Shown here piece by piece: positions 28,405 to 37,078 of a stretch of DNA of 64,000 nt; the stretch's first letter is position 1, and each line of letters opens with the position of its first letter. The position numbers and the translations under genes were made by a program. Under the pieces are notes generated by a model. That model had not been told where the DNA came from, searched no databases, and saw only the letters and a program-made list of their open reading frames with translations. This DNA is from Mesorhizobium sp. NBSH29 (GTDB taxonomy: Bacteria > Pseudomonadota > Alphaproteobacteria > Rhizobiales > Rhizobiaceae): contig NZ_CP045492.1 of assembly GCF_015500055.1 (NCBI RefSeq), positions 1,746,501 to 1,810,500 on the forward strand. Reading direction: 5' to 3'.

Positions 28405-29415
28405 CTAGCGCGGCCGGTCCATGCCCTTGGTGAACTGCTCGAAGATCGATTCGACACCCTTTTGATAGTTTCCGGGCTGCTTTGCGCCGGGATCAAACAT
28501 TTTTCCGAGCATTTCTTCAAGCGGGTTACGTGGGGCGGCTTGCGGGCTGGCGGGAGCTTGTGCCTGCTGTTGTCCACCGCCCATCATCTGCTCGAAGATT
28601 TTGCCGAGCGGATTTTCGCCGGCGGCGCTGCCTGGTGCCTGTTGACCACTCTGCGCTTGGCCGCCAGCGCCGCCAAACATGTCCTGAATCATCTTGCCGA
28701 GCGGATTCTCGACCGACGCCTGTGCCTGACCGGGCGTGGCTTTGCCGCCACCCATCATCTGTTCGAAAATTTTCCCGAGCGGGTTCTCGCCTGATGACAC
28801 CTGCGTGCCGCCCGGCTGCGGACCGCTGGCGCCACCCAGGATATCCTGGAACATCTTTCCAAGCGGATTGTCGCCTGCCGCATGGGGCTGTGCCTGGCTC
28901 TGCTGTGTCGCGCCGCCAGCCTGCCGCATCATCTGACCAATGATCTCACCGAGCGGGTTGCTCGGCGCGCCAGAGGCGCTCGCCGCCTGCATCTGCCCGG
29001 TTGACTGTTTGAAAAGACCCCCCATCAGCATCGAGGCGACCGCCGGCAGCATCTGCTTTAGCACATCCTGGCCCACGCCACTTGCCTGAGCCGCCTGGCC
29101 GGCAACCGCACGCGAAAGATCCTTTGAACCGAACAGATGTCCGAGAATGCCTTTGCCATCCTTCAGCCCCTGCTGGCCAACAGCTTTGGCCGGATCGTCG
29201 AAATATTGCGCGTGCTTGCCGCTGGTCATCGCCGCCATAAAGGAGCCCATGCCCTGCGGGTCCGCCGTGTTGCGCTTGAGCCCCTGGCTGAAAGCCGGCA
29301 CCAGCGCAGCGACAGCCTGCTCGGTCTGTTGTGGCGTAAGATTGAACTGTTTTGCCAGCGCAGCCATTCCCTGGCCATTCTGGGCATTCGTCAGCATCTC
29401 AAAAAGCGGCAACAT
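28405..29415 (-). CDS. DUF937 protein with six NPLG helix repeats
   Basis: A 336-residue protein with an N-terminal DUF937 (YidB-like) helical domain at about residues 1-135. The C-terminal half is built from short amphipathic segments: NPLGEIIGQMM (153), NPLGKMFQDILGG (183), NPLGKIFEQMMGG (211), NPLGKMIQDMFGG (237), NPLGKIFEQMMGG (268) and NPLEEMLGKMF (297). Linkers of 14-20 residues rich in Gly, Gln and Ala separate them. A seventh, degenerate helix may be ESIFEQFTKGM at the end. There is no signal peptide or membrane segment. Function is unknown; the repeats suggest multivalent self-association or binding to a repeated partner. Confidence 0.8.
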   Translation of the reverse strand: MLPLFEMLTNAQNGQGMAALAKQFNLTPQQTEQAVAALVPAFSQGLKRNTADPQGMGSFMAAMTSGKHAQYFDDPAKAVGQQGLKDGKGILGHLFGSKDLSRAVAGQAAQASGVGQDVLKQMLPAVASMLMGGLFKQSTGQMQAASASGAPSNPLGEIIGQMMRQAGGATQQSQAQPHAAGDNPLGKMFQDILGGASGPQPGGTQVSSGENPLGKIFEQMMGGGKATPGQAQASVENPLGKMIQDMFGGAGGQAQSGQQAPGSAAGENPLGKIFEQMMGGGQQQAQAPASPQAAPRNPLEEMLGKMFDPGAKQPGNYQKGVESIFEQFTKGMDRPR

Positions 29416-29536
29416 GTCATGGTCTCCTCTGGGTCTCGTCAGGGAAGCCTAGAACCTTTCCCTTACAGGTTGAAGGGACATTCAATCGGCGTCGTTACCA
29501 GTTTCTCTCGCTGTAATGTCAGAACCGTGACGGTGC

Positions 29537-30910
29537 TCAATAAGCGTATTCGAGGAATGCCGGCTCGATCGAACCGCCCCAACGCGTATGAAACGCATTG
29601 GTCATCTCCTGTGCGCTGGTGGTCCCACGCGAAACCACCTCGTCGAGAGGCGACAGGAAAGTCGTCTCGTCATAGCCATCGCGGTTTTCGCGGGCGCGGT
29701 TCTTGAGACCGAGCTTCGATATCGCAAGAACATCGCGCGCCATCTCACGCATCGCATGGCCACGAAATTCGGTGGCAAGCCCTTCAGCCGGCACCGTCTC
29801 GCGCATGGCTAACACCTCGTCAAACGTCCAGTCCGCCGTCAGCGCCTCGGCCGCATCGAGGGCTGCCTCATCATAGAGCAGACCGACCCAGAAGGCTGGC
29901 AGCGCGCAGATACGCCGCCACGGGCCGGCATCGGCGCCGCGCATTTCCAGAAAGCGCTTCAGCCTGACATCGGGAAACAGTGTCGATAGGTGGTTCGCCC
30001 AGTCGCCGATGGTGGGCAAACCGTCGGGCACCGAATTGCGCAGCGCCCCATCCATGAACTGACGGAAAGTGACGTGAGTCACATCGTGGTAATGGCCGTC
30101 TCGAATGACGAAGTACATCGGCACATCGAGCGCCCACGTTACATAATCGGCAAAACCAAACTCCGGCGAAAAACAGAAATCGAGCAGGCCGGAGCGCTGA
30201 TTGTCGGTGTCGCGCCAGATCTCGCCACGCCAGCTCTGCAACCCGTTGGGCCGACCATCGGTAAACGGCGAATTGGCAAACAAAGCTGTCGAAAGCGGCT
30301 GCAGCTTCAGTGAAACTTGCATCTTGCGGCGCATGTCACGCTCGCTGTCAAAGTCGAGGTTCACCTGGATCGTACAGGTGCGGTACATCATGTCGAGGCC
30401 CTGGCTGCCGACCTTGGGCATGTAGCGCGTCATGATCTGATAGCGAGATTTGGGCATCTTTGGCGTCTCCGCCAGCGTCCATTTCGGACTTCCGCCAAGA
30501 CCAAGAAAGCGGATGCCGAGCGGCTCGGCGATTTCGCGCACCTGCGCCAGATGCGCATTGCCCTCGCGGCAGGTCTGATGGATCGTCTCCACCGGCGCGC
30601 CCGAAAGCTCGAACTGGCCGCCCGGCTCAAGCGATATCGCCCCCTGTCCGGTCGGCTCCACCAGCCCAATGATACGGCCATCATCGATAATCGGGTCCCA
30701 GCCGAGCGTCCGTTGCATACCCTCGAGTAGCGCCCGGATGCCCCGGTCGCCGCCATAGGGAACCGGCGCATTGCCATCAATGTAGAAGGGAAACTTTTCG
30801 TGCTCGGTGCCGATGCGCCACTGGTCCTTTGGCTTGTTGCCCTCGGCCAGATAGGCGACCAGCTCGTCAATGCTCTCGACGGGCCGGAAATCGGTCGTGT
30901 CACGCGCCAT
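29537..30910 (-). CDS. gshA: Glutamate-cysteine ligase
   Basis: This enzyme joins glutamate and cysteine with ATP, the first and rate-limiting step of glutathione synthesis. It belongs to the plant/alphaproteobacterial class of about 457 residues. The start at 30910 has GGGAGG eight bases upstream. Family motifs include WRIGTEHEKFPFY, SLEPGGQFELSG near residue 95, FLGLGGSPKWT, RTCTIQVNLDFDSE and WALDVPMYFV. The C-terminus ending AFLEYAY is typical. In this class activity can be redox-regulated by cysteines, as known in plants. The next enzyme, gshB, is not in the window. Confidence 0.92.
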   Translation of the reverse strand: MARDTTDFRPVESIDELVAYLAEGNKPKDQWRIGTEHEKFPFYIDGNAPVPYGGDRGIRALLEGMQRTLGWDPIIDDGRIIGLVEPTGQGAISLEPGGQFELSGAPVETIHQTCREGNAHLAQVREIAEPLGIRFLGLGGSPKWTLAETPKMPKSRYQIMTRYMPKVGSQGLDMMYRTCTIQVNLDFDSERDMRRKMQVSLKLQPLSTALFANSPFTDGRPNGLQSWRGEIWRDTDNQRSGLLDFCFSPEFGFADYVTWALDVPMYFVIRDGHYHDVTHVTFRQFMDGALRNSVPDGLPTIGDWANHLSTLFPDVRLKRFLEMRGADAGPWRRICALPAFWVGLLYDEAALDAAEALTADWTFDEVLAMRETVPAEGLATEFRGHAMREMARDVLAISKLGLKNRARENRDGYDETTFLSPLDEVVSRGTTSAQEMTNAFHTRWGGSIEPAFLEYAY

Positions 30911-31330
30911 GAAATTTCCTCCCAATCTGGCCAAACCGCACAATTGCGGACCGCCAGCGGATGCTACGCACAAAGGTGGGGCTTGATGGCTGAAATGTCA
31001 GGAGCCACGCAAGCAAAAAATCCTGATCGTGACTTCAACAAGCGTTGATTGAGATAACGGAAGGAATTTGTCGGAACTACACCGTGAATCGCCTGTGTAC
31101 ATTACAGAGTGAACAAAAAAATCCTACAAATGCAATGAATACGGATTATCCATCATAAATAAAGTACAAATAAAAATTATTCTTACAAGGATTGAATAGC
31201 CATTTTCGTTTCAGCTTTATATTCCCAAATTGCTCTCAATATGGTGCTAATTGTTATAGATAGGTATCGTCATAATATTTAAGAAAGCAGCCGTGGGAAT
31301 CAGTCTCGGTCCGGGGCTGAGAGGTAGGAA
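30911..31330 (+). promoter_or_regulatory. AT-rich gene-free leader upstream of autotransporter
   Basis: This 420-bp gap is visibly more AT-rich than its surroundings, especially 31090-31290, with runs such as AATAAAAATTATTC. It separates gshA from the autotransporter and must hold the latter's promoter. I see no coding potential and no confident -35/-10 pair. AT-rich DNA before a surface-protein gene often marks acquired DNA or a silencing target; that is inference. Confidence 0.45.
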
Positions 31331-33637
31331 ATGCCGTCTAGGCGCGGCAAAACATCCAGCGAGCTGAACAGAATGAAGATTTTTTCCCGTAGTGCACCCT
31401 CACGCTGTGCACATTCAACAAGACTCCGCGCAATGTTGGCTGCGACTGTTGGTGCCGCGGCACTCATCTCTCACGCCGCTTATGCGGGTGATCTCGATGG
31501 CGAAGACGCGCTGGTTGGCCCGGGTGAAGCGCCTGAGTACTGGAGGGTCGAAAATGGTTCCAATCTCACAATCATCCATGGTGGCCAGTCCTACAACATA
31601 ATCGCGAGAAACGATTCGACGATAAGCCTCAACGGCGCGAATGTCGTTCGCGCTCCGTGGCAGTCGGGCAGTGCATTGATTGGTTTGATCAATGGCTCGA
31701 CGGCGTCAATTGTTGCTTCCACCATATACAACGACGCGGGGCCGGGGCTCGTCGTTGGCAACGTTCCAGCCTCCCCAGGCGAAGGTGAAAGCTCTTACGC
31801 GTATATTGAAGGTAGCAGTATTACCGCGATGGGTAGAGCCGCGAGCATTGCATCCGGTTCTACGATGGATGTTGTTGGCTCACATCTGGTGGGTTGGGCG
31901 CATCCAGGCAGCACCGGCTATGGCATTTCGTTGACCAATGGTTTCGTCAACGTCCGCGGCGGCAGCGACATCACGGGTGAGACCAGTGGTATCCGTCTCG
32001 TTCGCGGGGGTAGCGATACTGTTAGTGACAAGGGCCGTACATTGTTGGTCGACGGGTCCCATGTCGAGGGACTAACCGGTGCGGCGATTGTTGTGATGAG
32101 TTCCGAAGAAAACCCCACTGACGCGACCATTGTCGTTCAAAATCGGTCGACGCTAGTGGGTGGCAATGGCCGTATTCTTGAAGTGGGTGCCAATGCGTCT
32201 ACCTCTTTTACGGTAGATAATTCGGAACTGGTTGGCGACGTGGTGGTGGAAGAGGGTGGCCACGCGAATGTCACACTCCGAAATTATGCCTCGCTCAAGG
32301 GTCGCATGACTGGCGTCGAAAACCTGCACCTCAACGCTTTTGGTAACTGGCAGATGGTTGAATCCTCTGCGATCAAGAACATCATAATGGATCGCGGCCA
32401 GATAACGCTTAGCGACGGGTCTGCAGGCTTTAACACGCTGACAGTCGAAAATCTGTCGGGTAGCGGCACATTCAAGATGAACACGGATATCGCGAACGAC
32501 CAAGGCGACCTTTTGAGGGTAACGGGAAATGCCGCCGGCGCGCACACTCTGCATGTGAAAAATACGGGTATTGACCCCACAAGCGTTGGCGACCCGCACC
32601 TCGTGGTCGAAACTGCTGGTGGTGATGCGATTTTTGGACTTCTCGGCGGTGCAGTAGATCTCGGCGTCTACAAATACTTGCTTAACAAGAGCGGCGACAA
32701 TTGGTACCTGCAGGAAACCAGCTATGTCACCCCCGGCACAGCCACGGCAATCGGGTTGCATGGCGTCGCACCAACCGTCTGGTATGGCGAATTGGCAACC
32801 CTGCGCCAGCGTATGGGTGATGTGCGCAACAATCGCGGCGATGGCGGCCTGTGGGCGCGCACTTATGGCCGCGGCTTCCAGATCTCGGCGGGCGCCGGCC
32901 AGACCTATGACCAGACCCAGTGGGGCATGTCGGTAGGCGCGGACCGCTCCTTCAACCTCGGCGATTCCGATGTGCTGGTGGGCGTGATGGGCGGCTATTC
33001 GAACTCGTCGGTCAAACTCGAAGGCGGCTCACGGGGTGACGTCGATTCCTACTATGGTGGCCTCTACGGCACCTGGCTTGCCTCGAACGGGCTTTATGTG
33101 GACAGCCTGTTCAAACTGAACAGGTTTGAAGACGCCGCCCACGTGCGCATGAGCGACGGTTCCGGGGCCGAAGGCAATTATGGCGCCACCGGCATTGGCG
33201 GCCAGATCGAGGTCGGCAAACATATCGCGCTGGCCAATGAGGTGTATGTCGAGCCCTTCGCCCAGCTTGCTGGTGTGAATGTGGGATCGTCGAACTACTG
33301 GCTGGACAATGGCATGCACGTTCAGAACGGCGCGATGGACTCGCTGATCGGGCGGCTGGGTGCCACCATTGGCATCAACTACGAGATGGCCAATGGCAGC
33401 AAAGTTCAGCCATATATGCGCCTTGCCGTGGCTCAGGAATTTGCCGGTGGCAACGACCTGCTCATCAACTCCACCGCCTTCAGCAACGACATGAAGGGCA
33501 CACGCGGAGAAATTGGCGTCGGCTTTGCAGCCCAGGTAGCCGAGAAAGTGCAGATCCATGGCGAGTTCGACTACGCCGATGGCAAAAACCTCAAGCAGAA
33601 CTGGGGCCTAAACCTCGGATTGCGGTACGCTTTCTAG
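31331..33637 (+). CDS. Autotransporter outer-membrane protein
   Basis: A type Va secreted surface protein of 768 residues. Residues 1-52 form an extended signal peptide ending ISHAAYAGDL. Residues of about 53-450 are a beta-helical passenger rich in Gly, Ser, Thr and Val with repeats such as DGSHVEGLTGAAIVV. The last 290 residues form the autotransporter barrel, starting near GLWARTYGRGFQISAG and ending LNLGLRYAF with the terminal aromatic residue expected for barrel insertion. GAGG lies six bases before ATG 31331; a second ATG at 31373 is possible. The passenger DNA is less GC-rich than the barrel. The binding target is unknown. Confidence 0.88.
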   Translation: MPSRRGKTSSELNRMKIFSRSAPSRCAHSTRLRAMLAATVGAAALISHAAYAGDLDGEDALVGPGEAPEYWRVENGSNLTIIHGGQSYNIIARNDSTISLNGANVVRAPWQSGSALIGLINGSTASIVASTIYNDAGPGLVVGNVPASPGEGESSYAYIEGSSITAMGRAASIASGSTMDVVGSHLVGWAHPGSTGYGISLTNGFVNVRGGSDITGETSGIRLVRGGSDTVSDKGRTLLVDGSHVEGLTGAAIVVMSSEENPTDATIVVQNRSTLVGGNGRILEVGANASTSFTVDNSELVGDVVVEEGGHANVTLRNYASLKGRMTGVENLHLNAFGNWQMVESSAIKNIIMDRGQITLSDGSAGFNTLTVENLSGSGTFKMNTDIANDQGDLLRVTGNAAGAHTLHVKNTGIDPTSVGDPHLVVETAGGDAIFGLLGGAVDLGVYKYLLNKSGDNWYLQETSYVTPGTATAIGLHGVAPTVWYGELATLRQRMGDVRNNRGDGGLWARTYGRGFQISAGAGQTYDQTQWGMSVGADRSFNLGDSDVLVGVMGGYSNSSVKLEGGSRGDVDSYYGGLYGTWLASNGLYVDSLFKLNRFEDAAHVRMSDGSGAEGNYGATGIGGQIEVGKHIALANEVYVEPFAQLAGVNVGSSNYWLDNGMHVQNGAMDSLIGRLGATIGINYEMANGSKVQPYMRLAVAQEFAGGNDLLINSTAFSNDMKGTRGEIGVGFAAQVAEKVQIHGEFDYADGKNLKQNWGLNLGLRYAF

Positions 33638-33664
33638 AAAGCACTTGAAGACCAACAAACCTGG

Positions 33665-33693
33665 AACGCCCCGGCAGCACTGTCGGGGCGTTT
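33665..33693. terminator. Bidirectional hairpin terminator
   Basis: AACGCCCCG pairs with CGGGGCGTT around a short loop, followed by TTCC on the plus strand. It lies between the convergent autotransporter and rsmE genes and probably serves at least the plus-strand gene. Confidence 0.65.
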
Positions 33694-33723
33694 CCATAAC
33701 GAGTCTGGGCTTGATTGGCCCCC

Positions 33724-34458
33724 TCACCAATCCCCGATCGTGGCCTGGATCACCGCAAGCGCTGCTGCGGCCGCCGTGTCTGCCCGCAGGATGCGCGGGC
33801 CAAGCGGGATGGGGGTGACGAAGGGCAGCGCGCGTAATTGCTTGCGTTCATCATCGGAAAACCCGCCTTCGGGGCCGATAAGCAGCCCAAGCTTACGGCC
33901 CGCCAATGTTTTCAAAATGGGCACTGGATTATTGGTCTCAGCCCCTTCATCGCAGAAAATGAGCTGGCGTCCCGGCTGCCACTCCCAGAGCAGCCGGTCG
34001 AGCTTCACCACCTCGCCCACAGTCGGGATGGCCAGGATGCCGCACTGTTCCGACGCCTCGACCGCATTCGCCTTCAGCCGGTCGATTCCCACGGTAGACA
34101 TTTGCGTGTGCTGCGTGATGACAGGCTGCAAATGTCCAGCACCCATCTCCACTGCTTTCTGGACCAGATAATCAAGCCGTCCCTGCTTGAGTGGGGCAAA
34201 GCAATAGACGAGATCGGGATGCGGCGGCTGCCCGCGTGTCTGCGTGACAGGTTGCAGCATCACCTTCTTCTTGGCGAGGCTCGCAAGCGATGACAACCAT
34301 TCACCGTCGCGCCCGTTGAACAACAGAACCTGCGCCCCTTCGCTCAGGCGCAGCACATTGGCCAGATAATGGCTCTGCGGCGGGTCGAGCTCGATCTCGA
34401 CGTCGGCAGAAATATCCTGCGGCACATAAAGCCGCTGCATTCGATAATTGGCGCGCAT
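33724..34458 (-). CDS. rsmE: 16S rRNA m3U1498 methyltransferase
   Basis: RsmE methylates N3 of uridine 1498 in 16S rRNA using S-adenosylmethionine. The 244 residues show an N-terminal PUA-like part ([20 protein letters not shown]) and a C-terminal SPOUT knot domain with [13 protein letters not shown] and [16 protein letters not shown], the cofactor-binding knot. Length and motifs match RsmE well. The gene is on the minus strand next to a conserved unknown gene, 33 bases away. Confidence 0.93.
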   Translation of the reverse strand: MRANYRMQRLYVPQDISADVEIELDPPQSHYLANVLRLSEGAQVLLFNGRDGEWLSSLASLAKKKVMLQPVTQTRGQPPHPDLVYCFAPLKQGRLDYLVQKAVEMGAGHLQPVITQHTQMSTVGIDRLKANAVEASEQCGILAIPTVGEVVKLDRLLWEWQPGRQLIFCDEGAETNNPVPILKTLAGRKLGLLIGPEGGFSDDERKQLRALPFVTPIPLGPRILRADTAAAAALAVIQATIGDW

Positions 34459-34491
34459 GGCGTGGAGAAATGCGCGAGCATTGTGGCGGGG

Positions 34492-35130
34492 TCAAGGGCC
34501 TGCGGAAGGATGCCACACTGGCGAAAACCCGGCTGCGAGAATGGCGACTGTCGTCGGTGGTGTTATCAGCGTCAGCGCCCGCTCATGGGTCGACATGGAC
34601 GGGCCGTAGCCGGTGAAACTCCACGGCAACAACCAACCCCCCTTCAGCGCAAAGGCAGTGCTGCCCCCCGCAACCATCGTCCCGTCGGGCAGCGTATCTG
34701 TCTCGCCCGCCTCCAGCGCCCTGCCGATTGCACGAACCGCAAGCCGCTCCTTGTGCAGCTGACGGTCAATCTGTGACGTGCGCGCCGCCACGTGAGGAAA
34801 GGCTTTGGCAAAGCCTTTCCCAAACGTCTTCGCCCGCAGCCGCTGGCAATGAAAACATGGCCGGTGCCCCGCTGCCAGCGCGGTTACCTCGTCGAGAAAG
34901 AAAAGCTCCGTCCAGCCGGCCTCGCCACCGCGACCATTGCGTCCCATCGGAACCCGACGCACATCCCGAAAATCGCACACGCAGATGATCCACGCCGGTG
35001 ACGCCCAGCGCTTTTTCAGAAGTGTGCGGGTGTCAGGATCATGGATAATTCCCCGGTTACCAGTAAACAGCCCGCGCTCTGCCACGGCATGAACGACGCC
35101 AAAAGGGTCGACGCGATTTTGCAGTGGCAT
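34492..35130 (-). CDS. Conserved protein of unknown function with CFHCQR motif
   Basis: A soluble protein of about 212 residues. It begins MPLQNRVDPFG and contains RGLFTGNRGIIHDP, then TRTLLKKRWASPAWIICVC, RVPMGRNGRGG, WTELFFLDEVTALAAGHRPC and FHCQR. The CxxC pair within HRPCFHCQR and the earlier Cys residues could bind metal. I recognise the block as a widely conserved alphaproteobacterial unknown, but no function is known to me. ATG at 35130 fits the conserved N-terminus better than 35145. It is 33 bases upstream of rsmE on the same strand. Confidence 0.75.
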   Translation of the reverse strand: MPLQNRVDPFGVVHAVAERGLFTGNRGIIHDPDTRTLLKKRWASPAWIICVCDFRDVRRVPMGRNGRGGEAGWTELFFLDEVTALAAGHRPCFHCQRLRAKTFGKGFAKAFPHVAARTSQIDRQLHKERLAVRAIGRALEAGETDTLPDGTMVAGGSTAFALKGGWLLPWSFTGYGPSMSTHERALTLITPPTTVAILAAGFSPVWHPSAGP

Positions 35131-35212
35131 ATCTTCGTTCCGCATTCCCGGTCTTGTCGTGCCATGCTAGCTGTAGGGAAAAATCTGTCACGCCCGTTTT
35201 GTCAGGAATGAG

Positions 35213-35932
35213 ATGCGCGTTCTGGTCGTCGAGAATTTTCAGGGTACAAGTCTTGGCCAGGTGGGAGTTGCCCTCTCGGAGGCGGGTGCCCAGATTGACC
35301 TGCGCGTACTCCATGAGGGGGCAACCCTCCCGCAAGCATCAATCGAGCACGACGCGATAGTGGTTCTTGGTGGTGCCCAAAACGCACTGGATGATGAAGG
35401 TTCCCCCTATATCCCGGCACTTCTTGAATTGATGCGGGATTTCATTGCCGCCGACAAATCAGTGCTCGGCATCTGCCTCGGCGCTCAGCTTCTGGCTCGT
35501 GCGGCGGGGGGCACCAACCAGATAGGCGGTGCTACTGAATTCGGCTGGCACCGCATGGCGCTGACCCCGGATGCGACACAGGATCCGGTCTTTGCACGCC
35601 TCGACCACGCGTTCCCGATTTTCGAATGGCACGACGATACGTTCACACTTCCTCCTGGCGCCACCCACCTCGCCACAAGCTCATGTGCTGCCAATCAGGC
35701 GTTTCGTTTGGGCCGCGCAGCCTATGGAATACAGTTCCATTTCGAGGCCGACACCGTACTTGTGCGCGAATGGAGCGAATGCTTTGCCGAGGTCATCGCG
35801 GACCGTAATCCGCATTGGCCAATGATCCTCGAAACCGAGATTGCTGTTCATGGAGAAGCTGCCGATGCGGCTGGTTTGGCGCTTGCGCGGGGCTGGGTGT
35901 CGACAGTGAGGCCCTCTGCAAACCCGGCCTGA
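35213..35932 (+). CDS. Class I glutamine amidotransferase-like protein
   Basis: A 239-residue protein of the GMP-synthase-type class I amidotransferase family. It has the nucleophile elbow GICLGAQLLARAAGG (Cys near residue 85) and the His-x-Glu pair in QFHFEAD near 176, so a full Cys-His-Glu triad is present. It lacks a synthetase domain. Members of this stand-alone group release ammonia from glutamine or act on gamma-glutamyl compounds; the substrate here is unknown. AGGA lies five bases before the start. It is divergent from the CFHCQR gene. Confidence 0.85.
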   Translation: MRVLVVENFQGTSLGQVGVALSEAGAQIDLRVLHEGATLPQASIEHDAIVVLGGAQNALDDEGSPYIPALLELMRDFIAADKSVLGICLGAQLLARAAGGTNQIGGATEFGWHRMALTPDATQDPVFARLDHAFPIFEWHDDTFTLPPGATHLATSSCAANQAFRLGRAAYGIQFHFEADTVLVREWSECFAEVIADRNPHWPMILETEIAVHGEAADAAGLALARGWVSTVRPSANPA

Positions 35933-36163
35933 AACCCTCTGCACAGCCCTTGCCTGCTGCAACCGTGTCATAAAAATCACGCTTCAATTTTGATGTTGAA
36001 ATGCCGGTTGCAAGCACTGGCTTTGGCCCCAACTATCAGCCTAGAAGGGCGCGCCTCGTGGAGCGCAGTGGCGGCCATTGTAACCGGATAGGTTGCATTG
36101 ATCACCCGGCGGAAACCCATTCGTAATATTTTGTGTGCAGAAGTTCAGGAAGCCGAAACCGAG

Positions 36164-36304
36164 ATGAAGCCGTTGAGAATTACGCTCCTGTCCTTTTTCA
36201 TGCTGTTCGGTATCTCTGCCTGGGGTGTCGCGATCTACATTGCTGACGAGGCCACCGGTCACGCCGTTGTCGACGGCTACGGAGTATCCGCTCAGGTCCG
36301 CTGA
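36164..36304 (+). CDS. Small single-helix membrane protein
   Basis: A 46-residue frame MKPLRITLLSFFMLFGISAW followed by GVAIYIADEATGHAVVDGYG. It has one clear membrane helix at about residues 6-28. An earlier in-frame start at 36098 lacks a ribosome site, and AGGA lies about 13 bases before 36164. Function is unknown, and the support is only the hydrophobic segment and the uninterrupted frame. Confidence 0.4.
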   Translation: MKPLRITLLSFFMLFGISAWGVAIYIADEATGHAVVDGYGVSAQVR

Positions 36305-36334
36305 TTGCCGTTGCGATGCTCGCGTGGAGAACAG

Positions 36335-37078
36335 CTAGCCTGATACGCTGACGACACGCTTGACGGCGCCGTCAATGATCAGCGCTGTCAGCCGCCCCGA
36401 TTTGTACGCGCCGGTGTCCACATTCACTCGGTTTGCCATCACTTCTGCTTCGCCGGCAGGCGTATGTCCGTGCACTACGATCTTGGGGTGCAGCCCGGGA
36501 AAATTCAAAAACGCCTCGCGTATCCAGATCAGGTCTTCCGGGTCCTGCTCCGCCAGCGGCACTCCCGGACGGATGCCGGCATGGCAGAAGAAAAAATCTT
36601 CCAGCGTGATGTGCCGGGGCAGTGTTCTGAGAAACTCCATATGGCTGAGCGGCACCACCTTGCACAATGCGGCGTGCCCGCGCCGCAGACCCCAAGGGCT
36701 GTCGAAGTCGATCTCCACGCCATAAGACAACGCAGTCTGCCTTCCGCCATAAAGCGCGAAAACACCTTCAGGATCTGGCCGTGCCAGAAACTCCTGAAAC
36801 GCCGCATCATGATTGCCCGCAACGCAGATATAGCGCGGATCAGAGGCGGATTTTTGGATCAGGAAGTCGATCACTCCTTTGGAGCTTGGTCCCCGGTCGA
36901 CAAAGTCGCCAAGATGGATGACACGAAAGTCTGTCGCGCTGCTGCGTACCCGGTCAGCGTCGATCATTGCGTGCAGCTTCTCCAGTAGATCGAGCCTGCC
37001 ATGCACATCGCCGATAGCCGCGACATGCATGCCAGTGGGCCCGCGCGCGTCCAGAAAATGGATGCCGTCAGTAATCAA
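36335..37078 (-). CDS. PPP-family serine/threonine phosphatase
   Basis: A metallophosphoesterase of the bacterial PPP type. The motifs GDVHGRLD, GDFVDRG, GNHD, CHAGIRPG and VHGHTP supply the two-metal site. The 247 residues are normal. The start is TTG at 37078, whose TTGA overlaps the stop codon of lldD, suggesting coupled translation; ATG at 37030 is an alternative that would remove a 16-residue N-terminal stretch. It is the third gene of an operon with a GntR regulator and an FMN lactate dehydrogenase, so its substrate may relate to that pathway. Protein phosphatase activity is inferred. Confidence 0.85.
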   Translation of the reverse strand: MITDGIHFLDARGPTGMHVAAIGDVHGRLDLLEKLHAMIDADRVRSSATDFRVIHLGDFVDRGPSSKGVIDFLIQKSASDPRYICVAGNHDAAFQEFLARPDPEGVFALYGGRQTALSYGVEIDFDSPWGLRRGHAALCKVVPLSHMEFLRTLPRHITLEDFFFCHAGIRPGVPLAEQDPEDLIWIREAFLNFPGLHPKIVVHGHTPAGEAEVMANRVNVDTGAYKSGRLTALIIDGAVKRVVSVSG

